Shown here: piece by piece, positions 19,850-28,881 of the stretch
How the letters are laid out: every line of letters begins with the position of its first letter
How positions within the stretch are numbered: position 1 is the first letter of the stretch
Source of the DNA: a virus
Length of the DNA stretch: 64,000 nt
Reading direction: 5' to 3' (one strand)
IMG/VR virus record: IMGVR_UViG_3300009108_000751
Span: 1-64,000 of that record
Notes under the pieces: model-generated
Told to the model about the DNA's origin: nothing
Database searches by the model: none
What the model saw: the letters and a program-made list of their open reading frames with translations, nothing else
Made by a program: the position numbers and the translations under genes

Positions 19850-20833
19850 ATGAAGATAAATGAAGTAGGCCTCCGAGCTATTATTGAAGAAGAACTCAAA
19901 GCTTTCAAAGATCGAAAAAACGTCGCCAACTCGAAACATCCTTCGGATGTGGAACCTGTTGAAGATCCAAATGTTAATGGAATACTCTCAGATGATTTTG
20001 AGCATGTCCCGGAAGATGTCCCCGCAGATGTTGAAAAACCGCAGGCGCGCGTCCAAGACTTGACACCGATCGTTAAAGAGCGCCGATACAGCCTTCGTGC
20101 CTTATTGGAACAGGATCAAGGTGTTACCGCAGAAGATGATCTAGATGGGTGGGCCAAGCAGCCAAAAAATGCTAAAATAGTCCAGGCATGGGCGGATGTC
20201 TTTAAAACAGCAGGAACTACGAAATCAGGAACTGACGATCAGCGCCATGAAACACATAAAATCTTAGCTGCCGTAATGGGACATCCAAAAATAGGTAAAG
20301 ACGAGGATCTAACTACTGTTATGCACAAAATCCAACGGTGGTACCCAGGGCAAGAACGCGGTGAGGTTGAGATAGGTTATGACTTTGATGAGCTTATTGC
20401 CGGCATTCAGAATGCAGCTACATATGCTGGGTATGCTACGGGCGGTAGAGATTCTGCAGGTGAAGTTGATATCAATGAAGCACGTTTTGCAGGCGGGCTT
20501 GGCTTTTCTAACGGTGGCATTTCAGAAGCACATTGTGGATGTGGTGCACCAGATATGAGTATGTCTCACGTCCCATCAGACCACGTTGTAATGGATCTTG
20601 CGGCCGCGGCCAAAGAAGATGAAGAAGTTCGCGATCTAGATCATAGCGATGACGAAGGATCAATGGCTCGATCTCAGTTACGACGTTCTGCTAAATACTC
20701 CCAGAAACTCGAACACATGATTCGTGAATCCGATGACCTTCCTGAGTGGGTTGAGTCCAAGATTACTAAAGCCTCGGACTATCTCGGTTCTGTATATCAC
20801 TACTTGGATTATGAGATCAACGGGAAAAAATAA
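19850..20833 (+). CDS. leader-bearing hypothetical protein, 327 aa (candidate virion protein)
   Basis: Begins MKINEVGLRAIIEEELKAF, closely resembling the start of the gene at 24837 and of a third kind seen at 20836 and 22576. The rest is acidic and largely unrecognised, with a Gly-rich CGCG segment (SEAHCGCGAPDMS) near residue 225. A short amphipathic MKI...EEL leader recalls capsid-targeting peptides of T4 internal head proteins, cut by the prohead protease after Glu. That parallel is an inference. First gene of the block starting after the 19.6-kb boundary. Confidence 0.6.
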   Translation: MKINEVGLRAIIEEELKAFKDRKNVANSKHPSDVEPVEDPNVNGILSDDFEHVPEDVPADVEKPQARVQDLTPIVKERRYSLRALLEQDQGVTAEDDLDGWAKQPKNAKIVQAWADVFKTAGTTKSGTDDQRHETHKILAAVMGHPKIGKDEDLTTVMHKIQRWYPGQERGEVEIGYDFDELIAGIQNAATYAGYATGGRDSAGEVDINEARFAGGLGFSNGGISEAHCGCGAPDMSMSHVPSDHVVMDLAAAAKEDEEVRDLDHSDDEGSMARSQLRRSAKYSQKLEHMIRESDDLPEWVESKITKASDYLGSVYHYLDYEINGKK

Positions 20834-20835
20834 GC

Positions 20836-22575
20836 ATGAAGGTTTCTCTCTCCTCTCTTAATACCCTCCTCGAGCAGGTTGAGGAAAAAAACGATATCAT
20901 ACTTTCTGCAGACCGCGGAGATTTCCAGGATGTTATGAAGGGTGATCCCTTTGACTACGAGTATAGCCCGGAGAAAGATAATTTTACAGTTATCGGCCTT
21001 AATAGCAAGCGTGAAAGACTAAGTGATAAAAAAGTTGATCGCCTGGAGAAGGCTGTCGGGAAAAGCTTTGATTCTTCATCTAAAGCTTACCAGACTTTAT
21101 TTAAAAGGATGTCAAAAAAGAAGCCGTCAGGAGCAGTAAAATCATCTGCCGATAAAGATGAAAGAGCCAGAGCCCTTAGCAGACATACGTCTAAATCTGT
21201 AAATGACAGACTTAGATCTCTTAACAGCGAGACAGATCCTGACTTTTTAAAAGCAGAAGCTAAGCGCCTTATATCAGGTACAGGAGTAGAGACTGCGGTC
21301 AAAAAACTTTACTTAAATGCTCTCACATCAAAGGCATGGTTTAATGACTTTAAAAGTGAGTCTCAAAAGGGATTTGATTCGTATAAAGGTGAGCTCAGCT
21401 GGAAGTCGACCGTGATGAAAGTAAAGATAGGAATCGTCTTAACTTTGTGGTTTATAGTCATGGCCGGCGCCTTTGTCCTTAGTGGTGGTACGACTGCTAA
21501 GGCGATGCCGGCTGCAGCTGTTTGGCTGTTCGAGATTTTACTGACCGCTTCCGATATGATTGCCGTTGAGGAGGCTGAGTCTTTATTGCAATCTTGGGAT
21601 TCTGATGAATTTCAAGATTTCGGATTAGCACTATATCCTCTTTTTCTTCTTCCGGAAGTAAAAACTCGCAAAGATCTAAGAAGGCAAGTTGCGAACCTGA
21701 TTGGAGATGACATTCTCCAGCCTTTCGCTTATATTGAATCACCTAGTTTATTCGCAGCGTCGGGTACCGGTTCTTACGAGAAAGAATCAGATGCTACTAT
21801 TCTCTACGATGAGATGGATGGCTTTACCTCAAAGGGAGCTTGGGGAGTTGAAGGTTCTTCCGGAGAAGCTATTGTAGCAGATATCATAAAAAGACGTTCT
21901 GGAAAGCTAGGTGGAAAAAACGACTTGCACAAGCTCTATGACGAGTTCAGCAAGGCCGTAGAGAAGAGAGAAGGACCTCGGGTTCCTGAGCGCCGCGGGG
22001 ATACTATATACTATCACGATCTTATCGACTGGATAGAGGATGAGACTAAGGGTCTTTGGGGCGGTACTCAGTTTGGTGGTGAAGGAAAACTACAAAACGT
22101 TGCCGGGATGGTTCGAAAAGCCCTTAGAGATAATAAAAAAGAAAGATACTCGCCGGGAACGATTCCGGGAGAAACATCCGATGATGCTGCCACGCTTTAC
22201 ACAGCAATGGCAGGAGAAGATATACAGCTTATACCTGGATGGCTTGAAGCTTGGGGCACAGATGAAGATGCCATCGATGGAGTGCTAGATCGTCGAAAAA
22301 GTGATATTCCTGAGCTCTATGCAGAGTTTAATACTTACCTTGCCAGAAAGGGTGAAGCCGATGATGGCGACTTGATTGACTGGCTAAAAGGTGAAGGTGA
22401 GACAAGGTCTGCACAGATAGTTATTAAAGCTCTCAAAGACGAGGGCATGGAAAGATATAAACCTGGTGAACGCCGAAAGTCATCAAAGAGAGATTCTGAA
22501 CGCCGAAATGCATTGCGAACATTGACCCCTGCTGAATTAGATGACTTCAGGGACACCGGGGACGGAGATACATAA
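20836..22575 (+). CDS. leader-bearing membrane/annexin-like repeat protein, 579 aa (candidate virion protein)
   Basis: Starts MKVSLSSLNTLLEQVEEK, two bases after the previous stop. Two hydrophobic helices lie at about residues 195-245 (IGIVLTLWFIVMAGAFVL; AAAVWLFEILLTA). The C-terminal half has two related units: DATILYDEMDGFTSKGAWG...IIKRRSGK and AATLYTAMAG...GTDEDAIDGVLDRRK, each followed by DLIDW and ERY-PG. GTDEDAIDGVL (474-484) resembles the annexin repeat consensus (GTDEdaLi.iL..R). Function unknown; a structural or ejected protein is inferred from length, leader and neighbours. Confidence 0.6.
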   Translation: MKVSLSSLNTLLEQVEEKNDIILSADRGDFQDVMKGDPFDYEYSPEKDNFTVIGLNSKRERLSDKKVDRLEKAVGKSFDSSSKAYQTLFKRMSKKKPSGAVKSSADKDERARALSRHTSKSVNDRLRSLNSETDPDFLKAEAKRLISGTGVETAVKKLYLNALTSKAWFNDFKSESQKGFDSYKGELSWKSTVMKVKIGIVLTLWFIVMAGAFVLSGGTTAKAMPAAAVWLFEILLTASDMIAVEEAESLLQSWDSDEFQDFGLALYPLFLLPEVKTRKDLRRQVANLIGDDILQPFAYIESPSLFAASGTGSYEKESDATILYDEMDGFTSKGAWGVEGSSGEAIVADIIKRRSGKLGGKNDLHKLYDEFSKAVEKREGPRVPERRGDTIYYHDLIDWIEDETKGLWGGTQFGGEGKLQNVAGMVRKALRDNKKERYSPGTIPGETSDDAATLYTAMAGEDIQLIPGWLEAWGTDEDAIDGVLDRRKSDIPELYAEFNTYLARKGEADDGDLIDWLKGEGETRSAQIVIKALKDEGMERYKPGERRKSSKRDSERRNALRTLTPAELDDFRDTGDGDT

Positions 22576-24837
22576 ATGAAAATAAAACTAAATCTTAGCT
22601 CGCTGAATGAAGAACTAGAAACAAGCAAAGACCCACTTAACGAGGTACTAAGGCAATTAGGCAGCTTTTGGAAGCACCTCTCTACGGCTGGTAAATTAGT
22701 AAGACTTGACGACTTTGCAGACGTGGTTAGTAGATCAAGAAGAGTACTCGATAATCTTGAACTACCTAGAAAATTGGCCGCGGCAGGACTTGACAGTAAA
22801 GTCATTTTTAGAAATATTTTTGATTCTAACCCACAGCTTGAAAAACAAATGAATGAAGTTATTGCATCTGTTGTGGATCAACTAAGAAGAGGAGAAGCTG
22901 TCCCTCTCGGGGATGGAAGAACTTCTACAGGAGCTGCACGGATCTCTTTTGACGGAAGCGTAGATTTCCCGGAAGGCCTAATTGATGCTTCTGGAAAGCC
23001 TATTCCTAGCGGCCCTACCCCCATTAAAATTTACATGGCAATCGACAAAGACGGAGTTATTGAGGGATCTGCAGGTATCGGTGCAACAGGACGACGTCGT
23101 TCAATGAAGTCGTGGAAAGAAAGCGGAGGAAAAGCAAGTTCGGGTACCCGGGCGGCAACCCGAAGAGGTGCTGATGCTGCCGACCAGACCTCTTCCCTAC
23201 ACCCCGAGGATCTAAAGTGGTTGGAGGAGAATAACATCGATAATGCGTCTGCGAGAGAGTTCTATGAAAAGAAGGTGCTTAGTATCAGAACGACAATTGC
23301 ATCGGACCCGGCGGCCGCCGAGGTTTTGATTCCTTATTTGGAAGCAATTCAAACAATTGTTAAAAGAATACAAGATGGCAATGTGGTGGTTCTAAACGCA
23401 GATCAGACCAAGAAGATCTTCAACAAGATGGAAAACAAGATAGTTCAAGCAGCCGAAGATGCTGGCAAGATTAAGCCTGGTGAAGAATTATATCTTCCTC
23501 TAGTAGATGAGGCCGGAAGGGTAGTCATTAATCAAGATGGGCAAACGGCGATCATTGTCTTGGGAGAGGGTGAAACCGTTTATGCAACTGGTAGAGTAGC
23601 AGATATTAGATACACTAAGTCGGGACAGTCCAGGCTCTCAGGAGGAGGAGAGCTGAACGTGCTCAAGCTAGCTGACGAGCTCGGGGAGATGGTACAGGCT
23701 ATGGAAAACCTTAATAATGCTAACAGAACTTTTTATCAAGCGTGGAAAAGATTTCAAGAACGATGGGAAGCGGCCGGAGACGACAGGTGGCGTAAATTTG
23801 ATATTCTTCTTAAATGGAGGGAGGAGGCCTGGGAAGGGTATAAGAATATTTTTAATCAAGAGTTTAAATTATGGATGGTACCCTGGGCAGATGATGCAAT
23901 CAAGTTCAGTGATCTACCTGCCTGGAAGAAAGCTATGGCCGGTGTTGATTTCTTTGGCGGGTTTGGTGGGACAAAGATGTTCGCGGCTGGGTTGACCTCG
24001 ATCCTACGATCATCAGGAAAAGTGTCCAGATCTTATGGGTTAGGTGCATCAAGAAGTGCTGCAAAGCTATTTCTAGTGATACAGGGTAGCTACTACGCGA
24101 TGATGACTTTCTGGATTATAACGTACATCTTGTCAGACAGCCTCGAGGAAGAGAGAAAAAACTATGAATTTGTCATGAATCCTCCGGAGGGTGCTGATGC
24201 TCGAAAACTTCTAATTGAGTACCTCCATAGCCTAACGGATTTTTATAAAAAACATAATGAGGTCATGCCAAAATGGAATGTGGATATGTCTCTACAGCAA
24301 CTTCGATATGCTGTCAAAGAAACTCATAAAAATTATTTAAAGATTGTTGAGGATAAGTCCGGGGCTTCTCCAGCGGAAATATATTCCTTTCACCAAAATG
24401 TTGGTATTCCATTAATTCCTGATAGTGTCTGGGATTTGGTAGAGAATTATTATGGTGATGTTGAAAATATTGCTGATCTTTCTCCTGAAGATCGAAAGAT
24501 AGCTAATGATGAACATCGGGAAGCAGGAAGCGCTCTTGATAAAATCCAGCAAACTTCTGATGATGCTCTCGAAAAGGTTCGAGGGCTAGGGGTGGATTTC
24601 GGTGTAGGAAAAGAAAAGGCAAAGAGGGGTCAGAAACCTAGGCCTAAGATTGATCCTAAAGCTAAAACACCAACACAGGGAACACCAAGCGATCCGGGCA
24701 CACAGGATAGCTCTTTAGGAGATCTATCTGGGATTGATGATTCCCTTTTTGAAATCTTTAACACTGGAAAACCTATAAGTATTAAAGTTAAAAGCTCCTC
24801 GCCGCGGGTGAGAGTTAATATTACGGAGAAGAAGTAA
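22576..24837 (+). CDS. large leader-bearing protein, 753 aa (candidate virion protein)
   Basis: Directly follows the previous stop and starts MKIKLNLSSLNEELETS, sharing the LSSLN core with the protein at 20836. Mostly helical, with one strong membrane segment late in the protein (LFLVIQGSYYAMMTFWIITYIL, about residues 495-515), an Ala/Gly/Arg-rich linker near 185 and a Lys/Pro-rich linker (KAKRGQKPRPKIDPKAK) before the acidic C-terminus. No family recognised. The size and layout would suit an ejected internal virion protein that inserts into the host membrane, but this is a guess. Confidence 0.55.
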   Translation: MKIKLNLSSLNEELETSKDPLNEVLRQLGSFWKHLSTAGKLVRLDDFADVVSRSRRVLDNLELPRKLAAAGLDSKVIFRNIFDSNPQLEKQMNEVIASVVDQLRRGEAVPLGDGRTSTGAARISFDGSVDFPEGLIDASGKPIPSGPTPIKIYMAIDKDGVIEGSAGIGATGRRRSMKSWKESGGKASSGTRAATRRGADAADQTSSLHPEDLKWLEENNIDNASAREFYEKKVLSIRTTIASDPAAAEVLIPYLEAIQTIVKRIQDGNVVVLNADQTKKIFNKMENKIVQAAEDAGKIKPGEELYLPLVDEAGRVVINQDGQTAIIVLGEGETVYATGRVADIRYTKSGQSRLSGGGELNVLKLADELGEMVQAMENLNNANRTFYQAWKRFQERWEAAGDDRWRKFDILLKWREEAWEGYKNIFNQEFKLWMVPWADDAIKFSDLPAWKKAMAGVDFFGGFGGTKMFAAGLTSILRSSGKVSRSYGLGASRSAAKLFLVIQGSYYAMMTFWIITYILSDSLEEERKNYEFVMNPPEGADARKLLIEYLHSLTDFYKKHNEVMPKWNVDMSLQQLRYAVKETHKNYLKIVEDKSGASPAEIYSFHQNVGIPLIPDSVWDLVENYYGDVENIADLSPEDRKIANDEHREAGSALDKIQQTSDDALEKVRGLGVDFGVGKEKAKRGQKPRPKIDPKAKTPTQGTPSDPGTQDSSLGDLSGIDDSLFEIFNTGKPISIKVKSSSPRVRVNITEKK

Positions 24838-25196
24838 TGAAGATCAATGCGACACAACTGAGGAAGATTATCCTCCAAGAGATGTGCGATATGCACCGCC
24901 AACATGACACACATGATCAAGGTCATGAAGATTTAATGTCTGCAGTAATGGTCGCTGCTGGTGATTGCCCAATCAAGGCCAGAGCTCTTCTTCAAAGAAT
25001 GCTGCAGCATGTTGAACCCAGGGCTCATGAGAAAGAAGCGGGTATGCGTCAAGATATCCCTAATCCTGCAACTTCTGGTGAAATTCCTCGAGGTGAAAGA
25101 CTGATGGGTGACGATGCTTACATGGAGCAAAAGAAACCTACTGCAGTTGATGGACCAGGATTCTCTAAGGGCATATTTGGCCCTGGATTTAGATAA
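24837..25196 (+). CDS. leader-bearing small protein, 119 aa
   Basis: ATG 24837 overlaps the previous TAA (TAATG). Starts MKINATQLRKIILQEMCDMH, clearly of the same leader type as the gene at 19850. His-rich stretch next (MHRQHDTHDQGHED), then a helix (ALLQRMLQHVEP) and a Gly/Pro-rich tail. Probably co-translated with the three preceding genes. Virion association is inferred. Confidence 0.6.
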   Translation: MKINATQLRKIILQEMCDMHRQHDTHDQGHEDLMSAVMVAAGDCPIKARALLQRMLQHVEPRAHEKEAGMRQDIPNPATSGEIPRGERLMGDDAYMEQKKPTAVDGPGFSKGIFGPGFR

Positions 25197-25208
25197 AAAA
25201 ATTATACG

Positions 25209-25245
25209 TTCTCTCTTTTCTCTGTAATTATAAAATAAGAGAGAA
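25209..25245 (+). promoter_or_regulatory. stem-loop over the ribosome site of the next gene
   Basis: TTCTCTCTT (25209-25217) pairs perfectly with AAGAGAGAA (25237-25245), a 19-nt A/T loop between. The right arm contains the purine stretch that would serve as ribosome site for the TTG at 25252, so folding could hide it. It could instead be a simple transcript-end hairpin. Confidence 0.4.
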
Positions 25246-25251
25246 TGAGCC

Positions 25252-25548
25252 TTGAGCAAGATACCATCTCACAAAAAACAATCTAAAGCTCTTAAGAAAA
25301 AGAGAAAAGATAAACAGAGATATCAGAGAATTAATAAGAAGAAAGAATCTGAGAAGATCTTTCAAAAAGAGATGTCTAGACAATTAGAAAAAGTAGAGAA
25401 TTTTATCTCTAACATGCCTAAATCTTGCACATCTTGTAGTAAGCAATTTGATCCTTCAAGCGATGACCATCTAGATGATTGGAATCTCACGATATCAGAG
25501 GGTGCAATGTCTTTAGTTTGCAAGGAATGCGGAGAAGGTAATGACTGA
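25252..25548 (+). CDS. lysine-rich zinc-ribbon-like protein, 98 aa, TTG start
   Basis: The frame opens with TTG 25252, seven bases after AGAGAG. The first half is very basic and coiled (KQSKALKKKRKDKQRYQRIN). The second half has CTSC and CKEC about 38 residues apart, giving a four-Cys zinc ribbon. A DNA- or RNA-binding role is inferred. Overlaps the next gene by eight bases. Confidence 0.55.
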   Translation: MSKIPSHKKQSKALKKKRKDKQRYQRINKKKESEKIFQKEMSRQLEKVENFISNMPKSCTSCSKQFDPSSDDHLDDWNLTISEGAMSLVCKECGEGND

Positions 25549-25783
25549 ACGTAGAAGATTCAATCCCCAAACTATGGCAAAAGAACTTGCCTACATTAAA
25601 CTTAAGATCAATGAGGTCTTAACTAACGATGATATGCCCGTCATGGGAAAAGATATCGATAAGATAAATAGAGAGATTGAATTTCTGCGTGAGAATCAAA
25701 AGTCCCTAAAGAAAAATACTTCTCTTCTAGTCTGGTGCGTACCTGTTCTACTTTTTATCGATATTTTACTAAGATTTTTTTAG
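25541..25783 (+). CDS. C-tail-anchored small protein, 80 aa
   Basis: ATG 25541 overlaps the previous stop. Soluble helical part (KIDKINREIEFLRENQKSLK) followed by one terminal membrane span (LLVWCVPVLLFIDILLRFF). Coiled-coil plus C-tail anchor. Same general design as the next gene. Function unknown. Confidence 0.6.
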   Translation: MTERRRFNPQTMAKELAYIKLKINEVLTNDDMPVMGKDIDKINREIEFLRENQKSLKKNTSLLVWCVPVLLFIDILLRFF

Positions 25784-25794
25784 CTAAAAATTAT

Positions 25795-25822
25795 AACTTC
25801 TCTTTTCCTGTAAGAAGTTTTT
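25795..25822 (+). terminator. rho-independent-like terminator
   Basis: AACTTCT (25795-25801) pairs with AGAAGTT (25813-25819), loop of 11, followed by TTT. Modest stem, in the gap after the C-tail-anchored gene and before the gene at 25897. Confidence 0.45.
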
Positions 25823-25896
25823 AAACCTAGTCTGTCACCTGGTTTAAGCATCACAAAGCACCAGCGGCTTATATTTACATTTGTGAGGAGAATAAA

Positions 25897-26352
25897 ATGC
25901 CAGAGCTACCCACAGCTATACTGAATAAGTTGTCTCAGATCGAGTCCCTGCTTAGTTCTTCACACGTTCTTAATGGTGGCTTTGAAAAACTGGTTCAAGA
26001 CGTTCAGCATACTAATGATCAGCTCGGCGAAGTCAAAGAATCCTTAGAAGCTATGAATAACACCATTAATGATCCGGAGAGTGGGGTTCGATCCCGTGTA
26101 AGAGACTTAGAGGCAGAATCTCAGAGGCGTTGGCTATTTGTCCAAGAAGCCCAGCATAAGATGGATGAATTTGACGATCTCCTCTCATGGAAAAGAGATG
26201 TTGAAGACAAGGTAAAAACTATTGATCTTCATAACTTAGAGCTAGATAGGCTCAAAATATGGCAGTCCAATCTTAGTAAATTGCAATGGCTTTTCGGTTC
26301 GACACTCGCCATCCTTATAATTCAAGCGCTTTTTGGGGTATTATTACCTTAA
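25897..26352 (+). CDS. coiled-coil, C-tail-anchored protein, 151 aa
   Basis: ATG 25897 behind GAGGAG. Long heptad-like helix (LVQDVQHTNDQLGEVKESLE and AESQRRWLFVQEAQHKMDEF) and a C-terminal membrane span (LFGSTLAILIIQALFGVLLP). The form resembles phage spanin- or exclusion-type proteins, but no motif decides it. It immediately precedes the kinase module, with six bases between. Confidence 0.6.
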   Translation: MPELPTAILNKLSQIESLLSSSHVLNGGFEKLVQDVQHTNDQLGEVKESLEAMNNTINDPESGVRSRVRDLEAESQRRWLFVQEAQHKMDEFDDLLSWKRDVEDKVKTIDLHNLELDRLKIWQSNLSKLQWLFGSTLAILIIQALFGVLLP

Positions 26353-26358
26353 GCGACC

Positions 26359-27528
26359 ATGAGTACTTTTAGAAAACACAAATCTATAGCAGATCGATCA
26401 GCCACCGATCGATCGCGCCATAAGCAAAAAATTGAAAAAGCTTTAAAAGAAGGTATTCGAAATATCGTTGCCGAAGAGTCCATTATTGGCCAAGATGGTA
26501 AGAAAAAAGTTCGGATTCCTGTAAAGGGCATAAAAGAATACCAATTTATCTACGGTGACAACTCTAAAAAGGTTGGTTCCGCACCGGGCAAAGATATTCA
26601 CAGAGGTCAAAAGATTGCTGAGGATAAGGAAGGCAAGAAATCAGGTAACAAGCCTGGGGATAAACCAGGTGAGGAGTTCTACGACGTAGAGATTACATTA
26701 GAGGAGCTTGCAGAATACCTCTTTAGTGATCTTGAGCTTCCTGATCTAGATAAGAAGAAATTTAAGTTTCTGTCGTCCGACACTTTTAGAAGAAAAGGTG
26801 TTCGGCCTAAAGGTATTAGGCCGCGCCTCTCTAAGAAAGAGACTCTTAAACAGAAGATTCGTCGAAAGAAAATGTCTCAAAAAGCTGGGACCTTTAACGA
26901 AGAAGAAGATGAAAGATTTCCTTTTCATGAAGATGATCTTCGATACAAGCATTTCAAAGTAAAAGAAACAGAGATCTCATCTGCAGCAATATTTTTCATT
27001 ATGGATATCTCAGGTTCAATGAGTACTGAAAAGAAGTACATTGCCCGGAGCTTCTTCTTTCTTCTCTACCAGTTTTTGCGACACAAATATGATAATGTTG
27101 AAGTTGTATTTATTGCTCATACAACCACGGCAAAAGAAGTCAGTGAGAATGATTTCTTCAGTCTAGCACCATCCGGTGGAACATTTATCTCACCTGCACT
27201 TGATCTTACACTCGAGGTCGTTGAGAAAAGATATCACCCCAGCAATTGGAATATATACTCTTTTCATTGTTCAGATGGGGATAACTGGTCAGAAGATGAG
27301 GAAAAAGCTTTCAATGCTTCTAAGAAACTTAAGTCAATATCACAGCTTTACGCTTTTTGTGAAATAGATCCTAACGGTGAGTCATCACAGTGGCGCCAGA
27401 ATAATAATTCTAGAATGTGGGAAATTTATCAACCACTTGTAGACAAAGCTTTTAAGACTTTAAAGATGGTTAATGCTAAAGATATCTGGCCTTCATTTAA
27501 GAAGCTTTTTGGTGGGAGATCAGAATAA
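26359..27528 (+). CDS. yeaH: DUF444 / UPF0229 (YeaH-type) VWA protein
   Basis: 389 residues (E. coli YeaH about 427). The C-terminal VWA-like domain reads MDISGSM (DISGS 216-220), then FFFLLYQFLRHKYDNVEVVF, HTTTAKEV and SDGDNWS, which are DUF444 hallmarks. The N-terminal half is Lys/Arg-rich with a Gly/Lys linker (EGKKSGNKPGDKPGEE). In bacteria YeaH is encoded with the PrkA/YeaG kinase and often SpoVR, and works in starvation/stress signalling. Here SpoVR follows with a one-base overlap and PrkA after that. Family call firm. Confidence 0.9.
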   Translation: MSTFRKHKSIADRSATDRSRHKQKIEKALKEGIRNIVAEESIIGQDGKKKVRIPVKGIKEYQFIYGDNSKKVGSAPGKDIHRGQKIAEDKEGKKSGNKPGDKPGEEFYDVEITLEELAEYLFSDLELPDLDKKKFKFLSSDTFRRKGVRPKGIRPRLSKKETLKQKIRRKKMSQKAGTFNEEEDERFPFHEDDLRYKHFKVKETEISSAAIFFIMDISGSMSTEKKYIARSFFFLLYQFLRHKYDNVEVVFIAHTTTAKEVSENDFFSLAPSGGTFISPALDLTLEVVEKRYHPSNWNIYSFHCSDGDNWSEDEEKAFNASKKLKSISQLYAFCEIDPNGESSQWRQNNNSRMWEIYQPLVDKAFKTLKMVNAKDIWPSFKKLFGGRSE

Positions 27529-28835
27529 TGGGATGGACATTTGAAGAACTCCATGCATGGGACGAAAAAATTGTTAAGCTAGCCAAGAAATATAACCTTG
27601 ACTGGTATCCAATTGACTACGAAGTTTGCGACTATCATGATATGATCGGTTACATGTCATACATTGGAATGCCCACTCACTACCAGCATTGGTCGTACGG
27701 CAAGTCCTTTGAACGAACACACACCATGTATAACCTCGGCATGGAGGGATTACCCTACGAGATGATCATCAATAGCGATCCCTCGATATCGTATTTGATG
27801 ACTGAGAACCCTCTTCCTTTGCAAGTTCTTATCATGGCACACTGCGTTGGTCACTCCGACTTCTTCAAAAATAATCGGATGTTTAAGCATACCGATGCAG
27901 CTAATGTGATATCAAGGTTTCGTAATTCTGCAAAGAGGATCAAGAAATATTCTGACAATCCTCACATCGGTGTTGAAGCTGTTGAAAAAGTAATAGATGC
28001 ATGTCATGCTTTAAAGTATCATAACTATCGCGAGTTTGGAATTAGTCGAAAATCTCATCAAGAAATAAAGCAAGCCTATGTTGATATTGCTAACTTTAAA
28101 CCTGAGAAACTCCCAGAAGATTTTGATATCAATAAGATCCCATTAGAGCCTGACTATGATATTCTTGGATTTATAGGAAAACATTCTAGAAATTTAGAGG
28201 ACTGGGAAAGAGATATTATTGATATTGTTCGTCAAGAATCAATGTACTTTATGCCGCAGGCAATGACAAAAATAATGAATGAAGGATGGGCATCATTTTG
28301 GCACTATAAAATAATGTCAGAGCTTGATCTCCCGCAAGAGTTTCACTTGTCTTTTCTTAAATTTCATAATCAGGTTCTCCGGCCAATGGTAGGAAGAATT
28401 AATCCCTATCATCTAGGATTCACAATTTTTAAATGGATTGAGAAAAATAAAGGGCTAGAGGAATGTTTTATAGCAAGGTCTTCTCATAATGACGAATCTT
28501 TTATCAGGTCATATCTCAACAAAGAAATATGTGAAGAACTTAATCTTTTCTCTTACTCTAAAAAGAAAAAAGAATGGACGATAGACGATATATCGGATCA
28601 AGATGGCTGGAAACAGATTAGATCCGATCTCATAAAAAATGTAGGCCTTAACTCTTTGCCAAATATTTATGTCAAGGAGCTTCAAAAGGATCAAACGCTG
28701 GTTTTAGAACACGAGCATGATGGTAGGGATCTAGATCTAGATTACGCACACAATGTATGTGATCATCTTTTAGACCTGTGGGGCGATGACTTTAAATTCT
28801 TTACTGTTATCGAAGATGAGCCTTTCGAGATTTAA
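27528..28835 (+). CDS. spoVR: SpoVR/YcgB family protein
   Basis: 435 residues (E. coli YcgB 510). Starts on the last base of the DUF444 stop (TAATG). Diagnostic motifs: VCDYHDMIGYMSYIGMPTHYQHW near residue 30, AHCVGHSDFFKNN near 105 and NEGWASFWHY (251-260), the SpoVR signature. Biochemistry of SpoVR is not established; in Bacillus it affects spore cortex, and in enterobacteria it is co-regulated with yeaGH. The middle gene of a complete three-gene stress module in what appears to be a phage. Confidence 0.92.
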   Translation: MGWTFEELHAWDEKIVKLAKKYNLDWYPIDYEVCDYHDMIGYMSYIGMPTHYQHWSYGKSFERTHTMYNLGMEGLPYEMIINSDPSISYLMTENPLPLQVLIMAHCVGHSDFFKNNRMFKHTDAANVISRFRNSAKRIKKYSDNPHIGVEAVEKVIDACHALKYHNYREFGISRKSHQEIKQAYVDIANFKPEKLPEDFDINKIPLEPDYDILGFIGKHSRNLEDWERDIIDIVRQESMYFMPQAMTKIMNEGWASFWHYKIMSELDLPQEFHLSFLKFHNQVLRPMVGRINPYHLGFTIFKWIEKNKGLEECFIARSSHNDESFIRSYLNKEICEELNLFSYSKKKKEWTIDDISDQDGWKQIRSDLIKNVGLNSLPNIYVKELQKDQTLVLEHEHDGRDLDLDYAHNVCDHLLDLWGDDFKFFTVIEDEPFEI

Positions 28836-28881
28836 ACTCCTACATATTAGTGTGTATTATTGAAAGTGTGGAGCATCAAGA

